A stretch of DNA of 64,000 bases from Pseudomonas brassicacearum (GCF_000585995.1 NZ_CP007410.1:2941430-3005429); one strand, 5' to 3'. Numbered from the stretch's first letter, positions 18,254 to 28,052 are shown. The notes: generated from the letters alone by a model not told the origin. Numbers and translations are program-made.

Positions 18254-18391
18254 CTAGCGGTGCACGTCAAAACCCGGCCCGCCACGACGATCATGCCGAT
18301 CACCATGATCCCTGTCGTGAGGGAAAAAGAGGCAGCCACTCAAGGTCAGGATGGCCAGCAGGGGAAGCAACAGGGTCATGCGACGAAACAT
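18254..18391 (-). CDS. Small lipoprotein (45 aa)
   Basis: Short gene with a lipobox LTLSGC: a signal peptide of 19 residues, then Cys20 for lipidation. The mature tail is only about 26 residues and rich in His, Asp and Arg (repeated HDR/DR dipeptides). GAGGAATT lies 8 nt before the ATG. Such His/Asp-rich tails may bind metal or stick to the envelope, but no function is known. The alternative upstream starts of this frame lack ribosome sites. Confidence 0.65.
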   Translation of the reverse strand: MFRRMTLLLPLLAILTLSGCLFFPHDRDHGDRHDRRGGPGFDVHR

Positions 18392-18541
18392 ACATAATTC
18401 CTCATGATTAACCGCCGTGGTTGCGCGGATGCGCTCCTTCGGCTGTACCATGGGACCCCGATCCTTGCCCCTCATCCCAAAAACACGGTATGAGCCTGGC
18501 AAGCATTCGGACACAGAACGGATACATTCAGGAAATTGGCA

Positions 18542-18730
18542 ATGACTCATTCGCAACGCTTGAAATACTCGATTCTGATCGTCCTCGTTGTCCTGGCAAT
18601 CATGCTGGGACTGTCCTGGATGCAGAACAACGGCATGATCAGCGAACAGCTGTTTCAATACATCGCCATTGCCGTGGCGGTCATCGTGGTGGTGATCAAC
18701 GGCGTGATGCGGCGCAAGGTCAAATCCTGA
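18542..18730 (+). CDS. Small inner-membrane protein (62 aa)
   Basis: MTHSQRLKYS followed by two hydrophobic segments (about residues 9-24 and 38-54) and a basic end (RRKVKS), so probably a two-TM hairpin with the C-terminus in the cytoplasm. AGGAAA lies 8 nt upstream of the ATG. Convergent with the Fur-like gene. It resembles conserved small Pseudomonas hypothetical proteins; function unknown. Confidence 0.65.
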   Translation: MTHSQRLKYSILIVLVVLAIMLGLSWMQNNGMISEQLFQYIAIAVAVIVVVINGVMRRKVKS

Positions 18731-18739
18731 ACGTCGATC

Positions 18740-19120
18740 TCATTCTCCCGCCGTGAGCACACTCATGGCGCTGGGGTGCAGGCAGTAGCTCTTGTCGGGA
18801 TTGAGGGTGACGACGCCCTCGCTGCACAAGCGCTTCAACACCTCGCGCACGCTGAGAAAGGACAATGGAATGTCCAGTCCCAGCAATTGACTGTGCACGC
18901 CCCGCACACCCAGGCAGCGGTCCTCATCGGCGGCCCTGAGCAATGCGTCGATGACTTTGAGACGAATCAAACTGGTCCTGAGCCCGTAGCTTTTGAGCAA
19001 ACGCCTGATGTGTTCATTGCCGCCTCGTTCTGCTGAGCTGCCGAACACGCTGTTCGTGGCGCTCATCGAGACGCCGGTCGATCTTGACTTACCGTCCATT
19101 GGCAGTTGCGTGTCATGCAT
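18740..19120 (-). CDS. Fur-like winged-helix regulator (126 aa)
   Basis: The core from about residue 38 (LLKSYGLRTSLIRLKVIDALL) to residue 105 resembles the Fur-type DNA-binding domain, and Pseudomonas relatives are labelled Fe2+/Zn2+ uptake regulators. The usual His/Cys-rich metal sites of Fur are not evident; only scattered Cys and His occur, and the protein ends soon after the winged helix. It may therefore be a degenerate or metal-independent member. The first 30 residues are poorly conserved in character, so a later start (MSATNSV, residue 19) is possible. Confidence 0.6.
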   Translation of the reverse strand: MHDTQLPMDGKSRSTGVSMSATNSVFGSSAERGGNEHIRRLLKSYGLRTSLIRLKVIDALLRAADEDRCLGVRGVHSQLLGLDIPLSFLSVREVLKRLCSEGVVTLNPDKSYCLHPSAMSVLTAGE

Positions 19121-19257
19121 GCAAAAACTCCATCAGAAAAGGTCAAAAAAATGCTCTCCTGTAATAGGACGAACGAGGACGACCAATCATGAGGGCCCTG
19201 AGGTGAAAAAAATGTCTGGGCGCCTCATTCCCTCGCCGGAAAGCCGCTGACAAGCCA

Positions 19258-19281
19258 TTAATTTTTTTTCATCCGGTTCGT
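19258..19281 (+). promoter_or_regulatory. Possible PvdS (iron-starvation) promoter of pvdQ
   Basis: TTAAT-N16-CGT lies about 127 nt upstream of the pvdQ start. It differs by one base from the TAAAT-N16-CGT iron-starvation box recognised by sigma factor PvdS. The spacing is exact, but the motif is short and one base is off, so the call is tentative. Confidence 0.35.
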
Positions 19282-19407
19282 TTTTAGGGAAGGCACATCC
19301 CGCTTCAGTACGCGGCATGTGATTTTCCAGGCGGGCCACATGTGTGTGTTATGTCGTACCGGCAGCCGTCCTGGTTCTGAAGGTTTCGATCAGGAGTGAA
19401 CGTAAGA

Positions 19408-21756
19408 ATGTCCGGTCAGTTATCGAGGATTGGCCTCGCAGGCGTGTTTTTTGGGGTGAGCCTGGGGCTCAGCCCCGTTGCCAGCGCTCAAGGCGATGCA
19501 GGGCAGGCCAGTGCCGAGATCGGTCGCACCCGTTTTGGCGTGCCCCATATCCAGGCTCAGGACGAACGTGGGCTGGGGTACGGCATCGGCTATGCGTACG
19601 CCCAGGATAATCTTTGCCTGTTGGCCAATGAAATCGTTACGGTCAACGGCCAGCGCTCCCGTTATTTCGGGCCTGAACAGGTCACGGTCGAGCAGCGGGA
19701 GAACCGCGTCAGCGATCTGTTTTTCAGTTGGCTCAACACGCCGCAAGCGGTGTCCGGCTTTTGGCAGGCCCAGACGCCAGAAGTGCAGCAACTGGTCGAA
19801 GGCTACGTGGCGGGTTACAACCGCGCGTTGGCAGAGCGCAAAGCCAAAGGCCTGCCCGAGCAATGCGCGAGCGAGTGGGTGCGGCCGATCACGGCGTTGG
19901 ACCTGGTCAAGTTGACCCGGCGCCTGTTGGTGGAAGGCGGTGTCGGTCAGTTCGCCGAAGCCCTGGCCGGAGCGCAGCCGCCCAAGGCGACGGCACTTAC
20001 TGGCGTTGCACCGTCGAGCTTTGCAGTCGCGTCGACCCGACAGCAACGTTTCGCTCTGGAGCGCGGTAGCAATGCACTGGCCATCGGCAGCGAGCGTTCG
20101 TTCAACGGTCGCGGGATGTTACTGGCGAACCCGCATTTTCCGTGGCTGGGTGGCATGCGCTTTTATCAGATGCACTTGACCATTCCCGGCAAACTGGACG
20201 TCATGGGCGCGGCCTTGCCCGGCCTGCCGCTGATCAATATCGGTTTCAGCCGGCACCTGGCCTGGACCCACACCGTCGACACCTCCAAGCACTTCACCCT
20301 GTACCGCCTGCAGCTCGATCCGAAGGATCCAACCCGCTACCTGCTCGATGGCCAGTCTGTGCCGATGAGCCAGCAGGCGGTCACGGTGGAGGTCAAGCAA
20401 CCCGACGGTCAGGTGAAAACGATTTCTCGCGTGGTCTACGGCTCGCAGTTCGGTCCTGTCGTGCAATGGCCCGACCGTCTGGACTGGGACACTCGGTTCG
20501 CCTACAGCCTGCGGGACGCCAACCTGGAAAACGATCGGGTGTTGGCCCAGTGGTACGCCATGAACAAGGCCGTCACGCTCAAGGATTTGCAGGATACGGT
20601 CCATGAGATCCAAGGCATTCCCTGGGTCAATACCCTGGCGGTGGACGACCAGGGGCAAAGCCTCTACATGAATCTGTCGGTGGTGCCGAACGTCGATAAC
20701 GCCAAGCTGGCCCGGTGCAGTGACCCCAGGGCCGGGCTGAAAATGATCGTGCTGGATGGCTCGCGCAGTGAATGCGCCTGGGACATCGATGCCAACGCCG
20801 CGCAAAAAGGCATCTACGCCGCCGACAAGCTTCCGCAGCTGCTGCGCCGCGATTATGTGCAGAATTCCAACGATTCCGCCTGGATGGTCAACCCTTCGCA
20901 ACCTCTGTCCGGCTATTCGCCGTTGATCAGCCAGCAAGACCAGCCGCTGGGCCTGCGCTCACGTTTTGCCCTGGACCGGCTGGGCAGGCTGGCCAAAGGC
21001 GGGCCGGTGAAGGTGGAGGATTTGCAGCGCATGGTCATGGACGACCAGGTTTACCTGGCTGACCAAGTGATGCCAGACCTGCTCGGTTTTTGTGCCGGTG
21101 ACCTGGGGCCCAATGCCTCGTCATTGCTCGAGGTCTGTAGCCGCCTCAAGGCTTGGGATCGCACCGCGGGCCTGGACAGCGGGCTGGGGTTCATTCATTT
21201 CCAGTACATCATGCAGCGGTTGCAGGCTGTGCCGGATTCATGGCGTGTCGCGTTCGATCCGAAGGACCCGCAACATACCCCCCGGGGCCTGGCGATTGAG
21301 CGGGTGCCTGTGCTGAAGGCGCTGCACGAAGCCATGCTGGCCTCGGTGGACGCGGTGAAGGCGGCCGGCTTGACGAAAGACAGCCGCTGGCAAGACGTTC
21401 AGGTTGCCAGCAGCGGTGCTCGCCAAACGCCCATCCACGGCGGACCGGGGGAGCTGGGCATCTATAACGCGATCCAGAGCGTGCCGGGCGCGAACGGTAA
21501 GCGGGAGGTGGTCAGCGGTACCAGCTATCTGCAAATGGTGACGTTTGACGACAAAGGCCCCCAGGCCCAGGGCTTGTTGGCATTTTCTATCTCTAGCGAC
21601 CCGGCATCGCCTTACTCGGCCGACCAGACCCAGGCCTTTTCGAAGAAACAGTGGAGTGTGCTGCCATTCACCGAGCAGCAGATCAAGGCCGATCCGAACT
21701 ATCAGGCTTTGATTATCCGGGAGCGTGATGACGCGGGCAGGGTGGTGACGCAATAA
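19408..21756 (+). CDS. pvdQ: PvdQ-type acylase (782 aa)
   Basis: Periplasmic N-terminal-nucleophile hydrolase of the penicillin acylase family. In P. aeruginosa PvdQ removes the fatty acid from the acylated pyoverdine precursor and can also hydrolyse long-chain acyl-homoserine lactones. A signal peptide ends near ASAQG; the precursor is cut before the nucleophile Ser221 in ERGSNALAIG. Conserved blocks include LLANPHFPW, GFSRHLAWTHTVDTS and RRDYVQNSNDSAW. A GTG start at 19396 overlaps the AGGAG ribosome site, so the ATG at 19408 is preferred. No other pyoverdine genes are in the window. A strong terminator follows. Confidence 0.92.
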   Translation: MSGQLSRIGLAGVFFGVSLGLSPVASAQGDAGQASAEIGRTRFGVPHIQAQDERGLGYGIGYAYAQDNLCLLANEIVTVNGQRSRYFGPEQVTVEQRENRVSDLFFSWLNTPQAVSGFWQAQTPEVQQLVEGYVAGYNRALAERKAKGLPEQCASEWVRPITALDLVKLTRRLLVEGGVGQFAEALAGAQPPKATALTGVAPSSFAVASTRQQRFALERGSNALAIGSERSFNGRGMLLANPHFPWLGGMRFYQMHLTIPGKLDVMGAALPGLPLINIGFSRHLAWTHTVDTSKHFTLYRLQLDPKDPTRYLLDGQSVPMSQQAVTVEVKQPDGQVKTISRVVYGSQFGPVVQWPDRLDWDTRFAYSLRDANLENDRVLAQWYAMNKAVTLKDLQDTVHEIQGIPWVNTLAVDDQGQSLYMNLSVVPNVDNAKLARCSDPRAGLKMIVLDGSRSECAWDIDANAAQKGIYAADKLPQLLRRDYVQNSNDSAWMVNPSQPLSGYSPLISQQDQPLGLRSRFALDRLGRLAKGGPVKVEDLQRMVMDDQVYLADQVMPDLLGFCAGDLGPNASSLLEVCSRLKAWDRTAGLDSGLGFIHFQYIMQRLQAVPDSWRVAFDPKDPQHTPRGLAIERVPVLKALHEAMLASVDAVKAAGLTKDSRWQDVQVASSGARQTPIHGGPGELGIYNAIQSVPGANGKREVVSGTSYLQMVTFDDKGPQAQGLLAFSISSDPASPYSADQTQAFSKKQWSVLPFTEQQIKADPNYQALIIRERDDAGRVVTQ

Positions 21757-21773
21757 CCGCTGTCGTCATCGAT

Positions 21774-21805
21774 AAAGCCGCGACCCGAACGGGTGGCGGC
21801 TTTTT
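21774..21805. terminator. Bidirectional terminator between pvdQ and the FecR-like gene
   Basis: AAAGCCGC-G-ACCC, loop GAAC, GGGT-G-GCGGCTTTTT forms a stable stem with T runs on the plus strand and A runs on the other side, so it can stop transcripts from both convergent genes. Confidence 0.85.
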
Positions 21806-22809
21806 CAGTTATGGGCTGGCTGTTGGCCGATAGAGTTGAGGACCGGGTTGCCGTCCTTGTTGCGCGTCAGATAAACCGGCAGGACTTTGGACAGCGAAGG
21901 CACCAGGTTATGCACTTCGTTGAGGTTGTAGATACCGCCGATACGCAGGGCGCCGGTGCTGTTATCGGCCAACATGACGGGATGATCGAGGTAGCGGTTG
22001 ATCAGCGGCAGCGCCTCGCTCAGGGCAAGGTTATCCAGCACCAGCTTGCCGTTGCGCCATGCCAGCGAGCTGTCATTGGGATCGATCTCGCGAATCTGCG
22101 GTTGGTAGTCGCCAGCTTTGTAGCTCGCCTGCATGCCCGGCGAAAGTGGTGAGCCGTTACTGGCGAGGGCCTGGTTGCTGGTCACCCAGACCGAGCCCTC
22201 CACCAGCGTGACCCGCACTTGGTCCTGGTACATCCATACGTTGAAACGCGTGCCGGTCACGCGCACTTGGCCCTGGCCCGCACGAACGATGAATGGGTGC
22301 TGTGTGTCATGGCTGACGTCGAAAAACGCCTCGCCCTTTTTCAGCGTAACCCGGCGCTCATTTTTGTAGTTGGCATAGACCAGCTCACTGCCCAGGTTGA
22401 GTTCTACCTGGCTGCCGTCGCTCAGGGTGATGTGGCGTACGCTCGCGCCGGCTTCGAAGTGTTGGTACGAATTGGCAACCCAGCCCAGGTTCCAGCCCGT
22501 GAAAGCAGCCAAGGGCAAGCCCAACGCAAATACCGTCGCCGCGACAGCCAACCGGCTCCAGCGTGACCGAGGCCGGGATGCTGGAGTGGCCGGGGCCACC
22601 GTTTCGACCCGGGGCAGATGATCGGCAACGGCCCATATTTCCAGCATGGCTTCGTATTCGAAGGCGTGCAACGGATCGGCATCGTGCCATTGCTTAAACG
22701 CCAGCCGTTCGGTTTCCGTGCAGTCAACCGCATGCAAACGCATGCACCAATGGGCGGCTGCATCGGTAATGGCGTCGTATTCAGCTTCCGAGAGTGTAGG
22801 TTCGGTCAT
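21805..22809 (-). CDS. FecR-family transmembrane anti-sigma regulator (334 aa)
   Basis: FecR/PupR-type protein that normally passes a TonB-receptor signal to an ECF sigma factor. The N-terminal cytoplasmic domain (about residues 1-85) has the AAHWCMRLH...FKQWHDADPLHAFEYE pattern; one TM segment follows (about 88-108). The periplasmic FecR domain has RVTLKKGEAFFDVSHD and VTGTRFNVW. It would act in the inner membrane. No fecI-like sigma gene or TonB receptor adjoins it in this window, which is unusual. AGGAAGAG precedes the ATG. Confidence 0.88.
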   Translation of the reverse strand: MTEPTLSEAEYDAITDAAAHWCMRLHAVDCTETERLAFKQWHDADPLHAFEYEAMLEIWAVADHLPRVETVAPATPASRPRSRWSRLAVAATVFALGLPLAAFTGWNLGWVANSYQHFEAGASVRHITLSDGSQVELNLGSELVYANYKNERRVTLKKGEAFFDVSHDTQHPFIVRAGQGQVRVTGTRFNVWMYQDQVRVTLVEGSVWVTSNQALASNGSPLSPGMQASYKAGDYQPQIREIDPNDSSLAWRNGKLVLDNLALSEALPLINRYLDHPVMLADNSTGALRIGGIYNLNEVHNLVPSLSKVLPVYLTRNKDGNPVLNSIGQQPAHN

Positions 22810-22988
22810 TGACTCTTCCTGGTTTGCCGCATTCTAACCTTCGGCATGACCTGCCGAGAACAACCATCATGGCGTTTGCACATCAAATGAGCCTGTTTTT
22901 TCGGTCAAAGGCTCAAACACCGATATGTCGTCGCTATAGCCTCCCATAAATGTCGTGAAAAAAAGATCAACGCCTCGCGCCCGTGTCG

Positions 22989-25900
22989 TTAAGGCGAGGT
23001 GTTTGAAGAGGATGGCGGGTCGATCTGGCGCCCCAACTCACAAATAAGCAGCGTCAGGGAGTCAGCGTTTCGAAGCATGACGTCGATGCGTTTGTCCGGC
23101 AGGTTGGGATCCAGAAACGCATCACGTGCTTCGTCCATGGTCTTGGCGCCGGTCACTTTCAGGATTTCCCTGGCGGTGGCCTTGAGTCCGGGAAGATGCT
23201 CCAGGCCCTTGAGTACCTGGGCTTCGCTATCCCATCCCATAAACAGCCTGGAGCGTGACGTGGTTAACGAAAGCCCATTGGCTTGCTGCAGTTTTTGATG
23301 GTCATATTTCGCTTGTCCAACATGAGTGGCGGTCGAAATCAGGTCCAGGAAAGGCAGGGTCGCTTCCAGGTAGACGATATCGTACGTATCGAAAAGCTGA
23401 TGGGTGATTTCGTGGATCAGGGTCGCTGCCTGGGCATGGGCATCGACGTTAAAGGAGTCCGGGACGAGGTCCTTGTACTGATCCAGGCCCACGTCGAAGA
23501 AAAACTGCGTGAGATAAATTCTTCCGGCTGTGTCAGGTTCAAGCACAAATGCTGTCGCTGTATCGTTGGCCTCTTTAAGGTCGCCGATCACGATGCGGTT
23601 CGCGTTCAGCAACTCCCAGGATGGATCAGCCAATGCCTGGCAGATGGGGGAAACTGCGCTGTTTATTTTTCTGATCAGACTGGCATCGACCTTGTCGACA
23701 CCAAAGAATGCCTTCAGGAAAGTATCCAGCCGAGAACCCGGCGGTACTTGTCGTTTGGCTTGGGCGAGGTTGTGAAGGGCATTGCAAGAGTAATAGCGCG
23801 CCGTCTCCAGGGCCTGCACGATGGCATTGGCGCAGTGAGGGTATTTGCGGCGTATTTGCGCCATGCCCCGGGCTTCGATATTAAGGGATTGCGAAGCCTT
23901 GTAGTCGCTGTATGAGTTGGCCAGCGTCGACATGACCTTGCCATAGCGAATGGTCTGTCGCTGCGGGGCAATCGTCCAGTCCTGGCTGCCCGGTGTTCGT
24001 TGCAGTATCGGCCCCTCTGCGTCTTCATGGACAACGCGCCAGGCCTGACTGGTTTTCGCCACCTGAAAGACTTTACCGGCTACATGGGCGTAGAGCTTGC
24101 CGGACTCGATTGACTTGTAGGTTCCGTCGATTGGGTTTTTCTGCAGGTCGTGGAGGCTGACGCCGGTGGCTTCGAAGACTTGCAGGTTAGTGCGCGTCGG
24201 GGCGGTGGAGGCAATGTCTTTCCAATGGGCCGCAATGGCCGCAGGGGTGTTTTGCGAGCCTGGACCGACCGGCGCAAGCAGGCCGAATGTATCGTCGGGG
24301 TTCAGCAGCCCCAGTGAGACCATTTCTGCGGCGCCGGCGATGAAATCGTGCAGGCCTGCTTTCCAATCATGCTGTTGCAGGGATTCGGCAGAGGCCTTGA
24401 AGTCCTGATAGCTTTCCCAGAGCGTCTCGATAAACGTCAGCTTGCCCGGCAACTGCTTGCCCACCAGCCTGACGCCGGTACTGAACAGATGCAGGACCGT
24501 TTCCCAGTCGAACGGGTTGTTTTTGTCGGTCTGCGTGGCAAGCATGTCTGACAACAGCGTTGTGTTGTCGTTGAACAACCTATCGAGCAGGTTCGTCCTG
24601 ATGGGGTTCGAGGCCAGCGTGATCTCCGACAGAGACCCGGCCGTCGAGGCGAACAGGTTTTTGAAGGTGGCCCGCTGATTCTCGGGAAGCCGGCGAATCA
24701 GCAAGTCCTGAAGGGCTCCCGGCGTATTGAATGCCGCCACAACGCTCGCTTCATCCTTGAATTCGGCAAAGCAATGGCCTGCATGGTAGGGCGAGTACAA
24801 GACATGGGGGGCCTTGGCATCGGCGCTCGAACCGATCAGATAAAGCCCCAGTGCCTTGATCGCTGCCGTGCCCCCGGTCTTGATCAACTCCAGTGGCCGA
24901 ATCAACGCGTTGGCGCCTTCCACCGCTTGGCGAGCGATGGCGTCCGGCATGTCCAGCACCTGGCGAATTAAGTCAAACGCCGTCGGCGAAAGATGCTGCT
25001 GCAGATGCCGTGCATGGGCGTACTGCAACAGTTGCCAGGGCAGTTGGCGGCGGAAACGCCGCTGTCTTTGCTGGCCCTCGACGGTGGCGCCGGACAGTTG
25101 CTCCTGCAGGTTTTTTCGATAAGTGGTCGCAATATCCAGGGACAGCAACATTTGTCGGACAGCCGCCTCGTTCAAGCTGTCCGGCAGCTTTTGTCGGGTG
25201 GTCGAGGACACCTTGAAGCCAGTGACTTGCATGACATTGACATGATTCAGGGCGAAATCGGTCAACGTGCTGGCGGGGCCGGCCAGGGCAAGGTTCGGTG
25301 TGATCTGGATCGTCTCGGGGTCGAGGTTTTTCGCGGCGAAGCGCGTGGCCAACAGCGCTTTCAGTTTTTTACTCACGTAGGCACGCAGGGGTTCGATACC
25401 GTCCAGGTAATCCTTGCCATCACCCACGCTGTTTTTATATTGCTCAAGCAGATCAATATGCAGTCGCTGATCTTCAAGGGCGGCCGTGCCAAGCCAGGCG
25501 GGCAGTTTCTGTTGCCACCGGATGGCCTGGGCGATCCGTGCGGCGCGTGTCAGGTTGGTGGGGGCGCCTTCCTGGCGTAACGCTTCAAGGCTTTTTACCA
25601 AGACCGCCCCGGTCAGTTGCCAATCCCCGGCTTTCAATGTGCGCAAATACCCGTGTTCGGCCTCGAAGTGTTTGAGGAACGAGTGCGCCCGGTTGAGCAG
25701 CACGTTGTCTTCGATCAGCTCGAATGCCTCGAGTTGATAACGCCTGTGGGGCTTGCGTTGCGTGGGCGTGAGGTTGGCGAGCAGTCCAAAGCGCTTGCGC
25801 GAGTCGAGCAGGTGCCGGTTCAGGTGCTGCGTGGCCAGTTCGACGGAGCCGAAAACCTGCAAGCCATCGGCGGGCGTCCATAGGATTCCCAGGCCCGAAT

Positions 25901-27824
25901 AAGGCGTATCCAACCCGCCGCGCTCGGTCAGCAGAAAACAATTGGCCAGGGGCAGGGAGACTGTTTCACCGTCTGCGGCAGCGGCCAGCTTCAACGCATA
26001 GACATCGGGGCGAAAGCCTTTGACCCCCATGCGTTGCTTGCGGTCCGGGTAGGCGGGGTCGTAGGCAAAAACGCTGCTGATGAGATCGCGGGCGGCTGGC
26101 GGCAAGGTTTCATTGAGCTCCCTGAGCTCGGCCTCCGCCCGTATCCCCAGGGAAAAAACATTGCTCAGTTTCGGTAGCAGACCCCTCAGTTCGTTACGCA
26201 GTGAAACTTCGTTGGACAGCGGCAGTTGCATGAACTCGCTATTGAAGGCGTCTTCGACACTGGTATAGCTCTTGACCTTTCTCTCCAGCGTATCGGCCAG
26301 GAAGTTGGACGGTCGCAGATTCCCGTAAAAAGCCGGTTGCGTGCCCCAGTGTCCGTTGGTTTTCTGATCCAACAGGCTTCGGTTGATCAAGGCGCGTATG
26401 TCCAGCGCTTTGTCGACGAGGGCGTGGATGTTCACCTCGCCTTGGCGGGACATTTCCAGTGCGTAATGCAGGTTGTCCAACTGTTTGCCAATGACGGCCC
26501 CAGCCAAAGCGTCGGAGACGGGCAAACTCACCGATTTGCCCGACATTCTAGGCTCGTCCAGCCGTAGGAAACGGTTGCGTTCCTCCAGGCTCAGAAGGCT
26601 ATAGAGCGCTTCTTTGCGAGCGGCGTTGGGTGGGTTATCGAGCAGCGCATCCTTGAAGCCCAGATAGTTGTCCACTTTCTGCAGGCCGTGGCTGGGGGTA
26701 TAGAGGTAGTGGCCTTTGCCGCTGATCATCAAGGCGCCAGCGAGCTCTACGTAGAGCGGCTCATATTCCCAGAGACGAACCGTTTCGATGAACAGGAGCG
26801 GTTCGTCCGCCCGGGAGGGCCTGAACAGTCGCAGCAGTTCCCGGCTTTGCGTTTCGGTCAACTGCCGTTTTTCCCGTTGGATGAGAATGGTTGCCCGCAG
26901 CGAATCCTGGATGACCTGGGACAGAAACTTTCGGCGAGAAATATGGAAAGGCCCCGTGGCGTCCCAATAGCTCCCGAGGCAGTGGCTGAGCTTGGGAATC
27001 AGGTTTCTGGCAGTGCCCCTCAAGATGCTTTCCCACTGCTGGGTATTCTGGGGGGATGCGTTTATCCCAGGGTGAATGAAATCGACGTCATGCCCGGAGG
27101 GCCGCCCCTGATTATGAAAGTAGATCAGCACCGCATCGGCCAGCGAGAGGTTTCTGGTCACCTGGTGTGCCTTCGGATCGCCCATGCTGACACCGGTGCT
27201 GAATGTCACACGCGCCTGCTTATGATCAAAGTTCGACAGCACTTCACTCAACACCTCGTCGAGCATCGAGGTCAGTGAGGGCAATTTGATCAGTTCATCC
27301 ACCATGGCCGCGGCATTGAGGTTTTGCGCATGCTCAATGGACTCGACCTGGGTTTTGAAGACATCACCGGTGATGGTCTGACGGGTCTTTGTGAGGGTAT
27401 TTGTGCTGTTCAGTTCGGCGCGCTGGGAGATCGACAGGAGCCGAAACAGGTCGTCACGCTCTGTCGGGTTCTTCAGCATCGCCTCGACCTGCTGGTCGAG
27501 AGATTCAGGGCTGTCGAATTTTGTGAGACCACCCAGCGGCGTGTAGAGGAACGCAGGTGGGGTGTCTGACGCGGCGGCCGTTGGCAAGGTGCTGAGGGTA
27601 AAGCAGCCGGCCAGCGGGATCGGGGCCTTGCCCTCGGCTTGCAGGAGAATCGTTTCGACGCACATCGCGGGTGTCTGTGCGGCGCGCAGGGCATGGCTGG
27701 ACAGGGAAGTGTGATGCAGCCAATCGAGGTCGGCCTGCGTCAGCTCGTGGGGTTCGGTCAACTCGTCCAGGCGCTTGGCGGCCAGTACTGCGGGAAATAA
27801 GAGTGGCGTAGTCTCAGTGGTCAT
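22989..27824 (-). CDS. Giant toxin-like protein with internal repeats and a HExxH motif (1,611 aa)
   Basis: Very large protein resembling the Pseudomonas DUF6543/dermonecrotic-toxin-labelled family. A module of the form (Y/W)(T/S)P..GL..F, followed by a helical stretch ending R..LL..L....R, appears four times, near residues 90, 373, 646 and 1006. Near residue 1250 an AHVAGKVFQVAK...WRVVHED block, typical of that family, follows. The C-terminal part carries HEITH (His1471-His1475), a zinc-metalloprotease motif, within ATLIHEITHQLFD. No signal peptide or secretion genes are seen. The ATG at 27824 has GAGAAG upstream; the frame opens at 27851. An effector or toxin role is inference. Confidence 0.7.
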   Translation of the reverse strand: MTTETTPLLFPAVLAAKRLDELTEPHELTQADLDWLHHTSLSSHALRAAQTPAMCVETILLQAEGKAPIPLAGCFTLSTLPTAAASDTPPAFLYTPLGGLTKFDSPESLDQQVEAMLKNPTERDDLFRLLSISQRAELNSTNTLTKTRQTITGDVFKTQVESIEHAQNLNAAAMVDELIKLPSLTSMLDEVLSEVLSNFDHKQARVTFSTGVSMGDPKAHQVTRNLSLADAVLIYFHNQGRPSGHDVDFIHPGINASPQNTQQWESILRGTARNLIPKLSHCLGSYWDATGPFHISRRKFLSQVIQDSLRATILIQREKRQLTETQSRELLRLFRPSRADEPLLFIETVRLWEYEPLYVELAGALMISGKGHYLYTPSHGLQKVDNYLGFKDALLDNPPNAARKEALYSLLSLEERNRFLRLDEPRMSGKSVSLPVSDALAGAVIGKQLDNLHYALEMSRQGEVNIHALVDKALDIRALINRSLLDQKTNGHWGTQPAFYGNLRPSNFLADTLERKVKSYTSVEDAFNSEFMQLPLSNEVSLRNELRGLLPKLSNVFSLGIRAEAELRELNETLPPAARDLISSVFAYDPAYPDRKQRMGVKGFRPDVYALKLAAAADGETVSLPLANCFLLTERGGLDTPYSGLGILWTPADGLQVFGSVELATQHLNRHLLDSRKRFGLLANLTPTQRKPHRRYQLEAFELIEDNVLLNRAHSFLKHFEAEHGYLRTLKAGDWQLTGAVLVKSLEALRQEGAPTNLTRAARIAQAIRWQQKLPAWLGTAALEDQRLHIDLLEQYKNSVGDGKDYLDGIEPLRAYVSKKLKALLATRFAAKNLDPETIQITPNLALAGPASTLTDFALNHVNVMQVTGFKVSSTTRQKLPDSLNEAAVRQMLLSLDIATTYRKNLQEQLSGATVEGQQRQRRFRRQLPWQLLQYAHARHLQQHLSPTAFDLIRQVLDMPDAIARQAVEGANALIRPLELIKTGGTAAIKALGLYLIGSSADAKAPHVLYSPYHAGHCFAEFKDEASVVAAFNTPGALQDLLIRRLPENQRATFKNLFASTAGSLSEITLASNPIRTNLLDRLFNDNTTLLSDMLATQTDKNNPFDWETVLHLFSTGVRLVGKQLPGKLTFIETLWESYQDFKASAESLQQHDWKAGLHDFIAGAAEMVSLGLLNPDDTFGLLAPVGPGSQNTPAAIAAHWKDIASTAPTRTNLQVFEATGVSLHDLQKNPIDGTYKSIESGKLYAHVAGKVFQVAKTSQAWRVVHEDAEGPILQRTPGSQDWTIAPQRQTIRYGKVMSTLANSYSDYKASQSLNIEARGMAQIRRKYPHCANAIVQALETARYYSCNALHNLAQAKRQVPPGSRLDTFLKAFFGVDKVDASLIRKINSAVSPICQALADPSWELLNANRIVIGDLKEANDTATAFVLEPDTAGRIYLTQFFFDVGLDQYKDLVPDSFNVDAHAQAATLIHEITHQLFDTYDIVYLEATLPFLDLISTATHVGQAKYDHQKLQQANGLSLTTSRSRLFMGWDSEAQVLKGLEHLPGLKATAREILKVTGAKTMDEARDAFLDPNLPDKRIDVMLRNADSLTLLICELGRQIDPPSSSNTSP

Positions 27825-28052
27825 CTTTGCTTCTCGATCGGGGCGCCGCAAGGCGGGACACCCGTGGATGAAGCAACCAGACTAAGAAACGACGAATGCG
27901 CCAAGGTGGTACATAGTTACCGCACACAGGGCTGCAAGCCTGCCAGGCTGAGAGAGCACCGGGCAGGCTTTGCTCCCACGATGAAGCAGTGTTTAATCAC
28001 TGGGCTGGTTTCTACGCTGTTGCTACCTCCAACAATCACTCTGGAGCTTCAG

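Noticed and set aside
27936..27970. Riboswitch upstream of dpkA
   Set aside because: Only a single 9-bp stem is visible, with no known aptamer pattern and no terminator T run.
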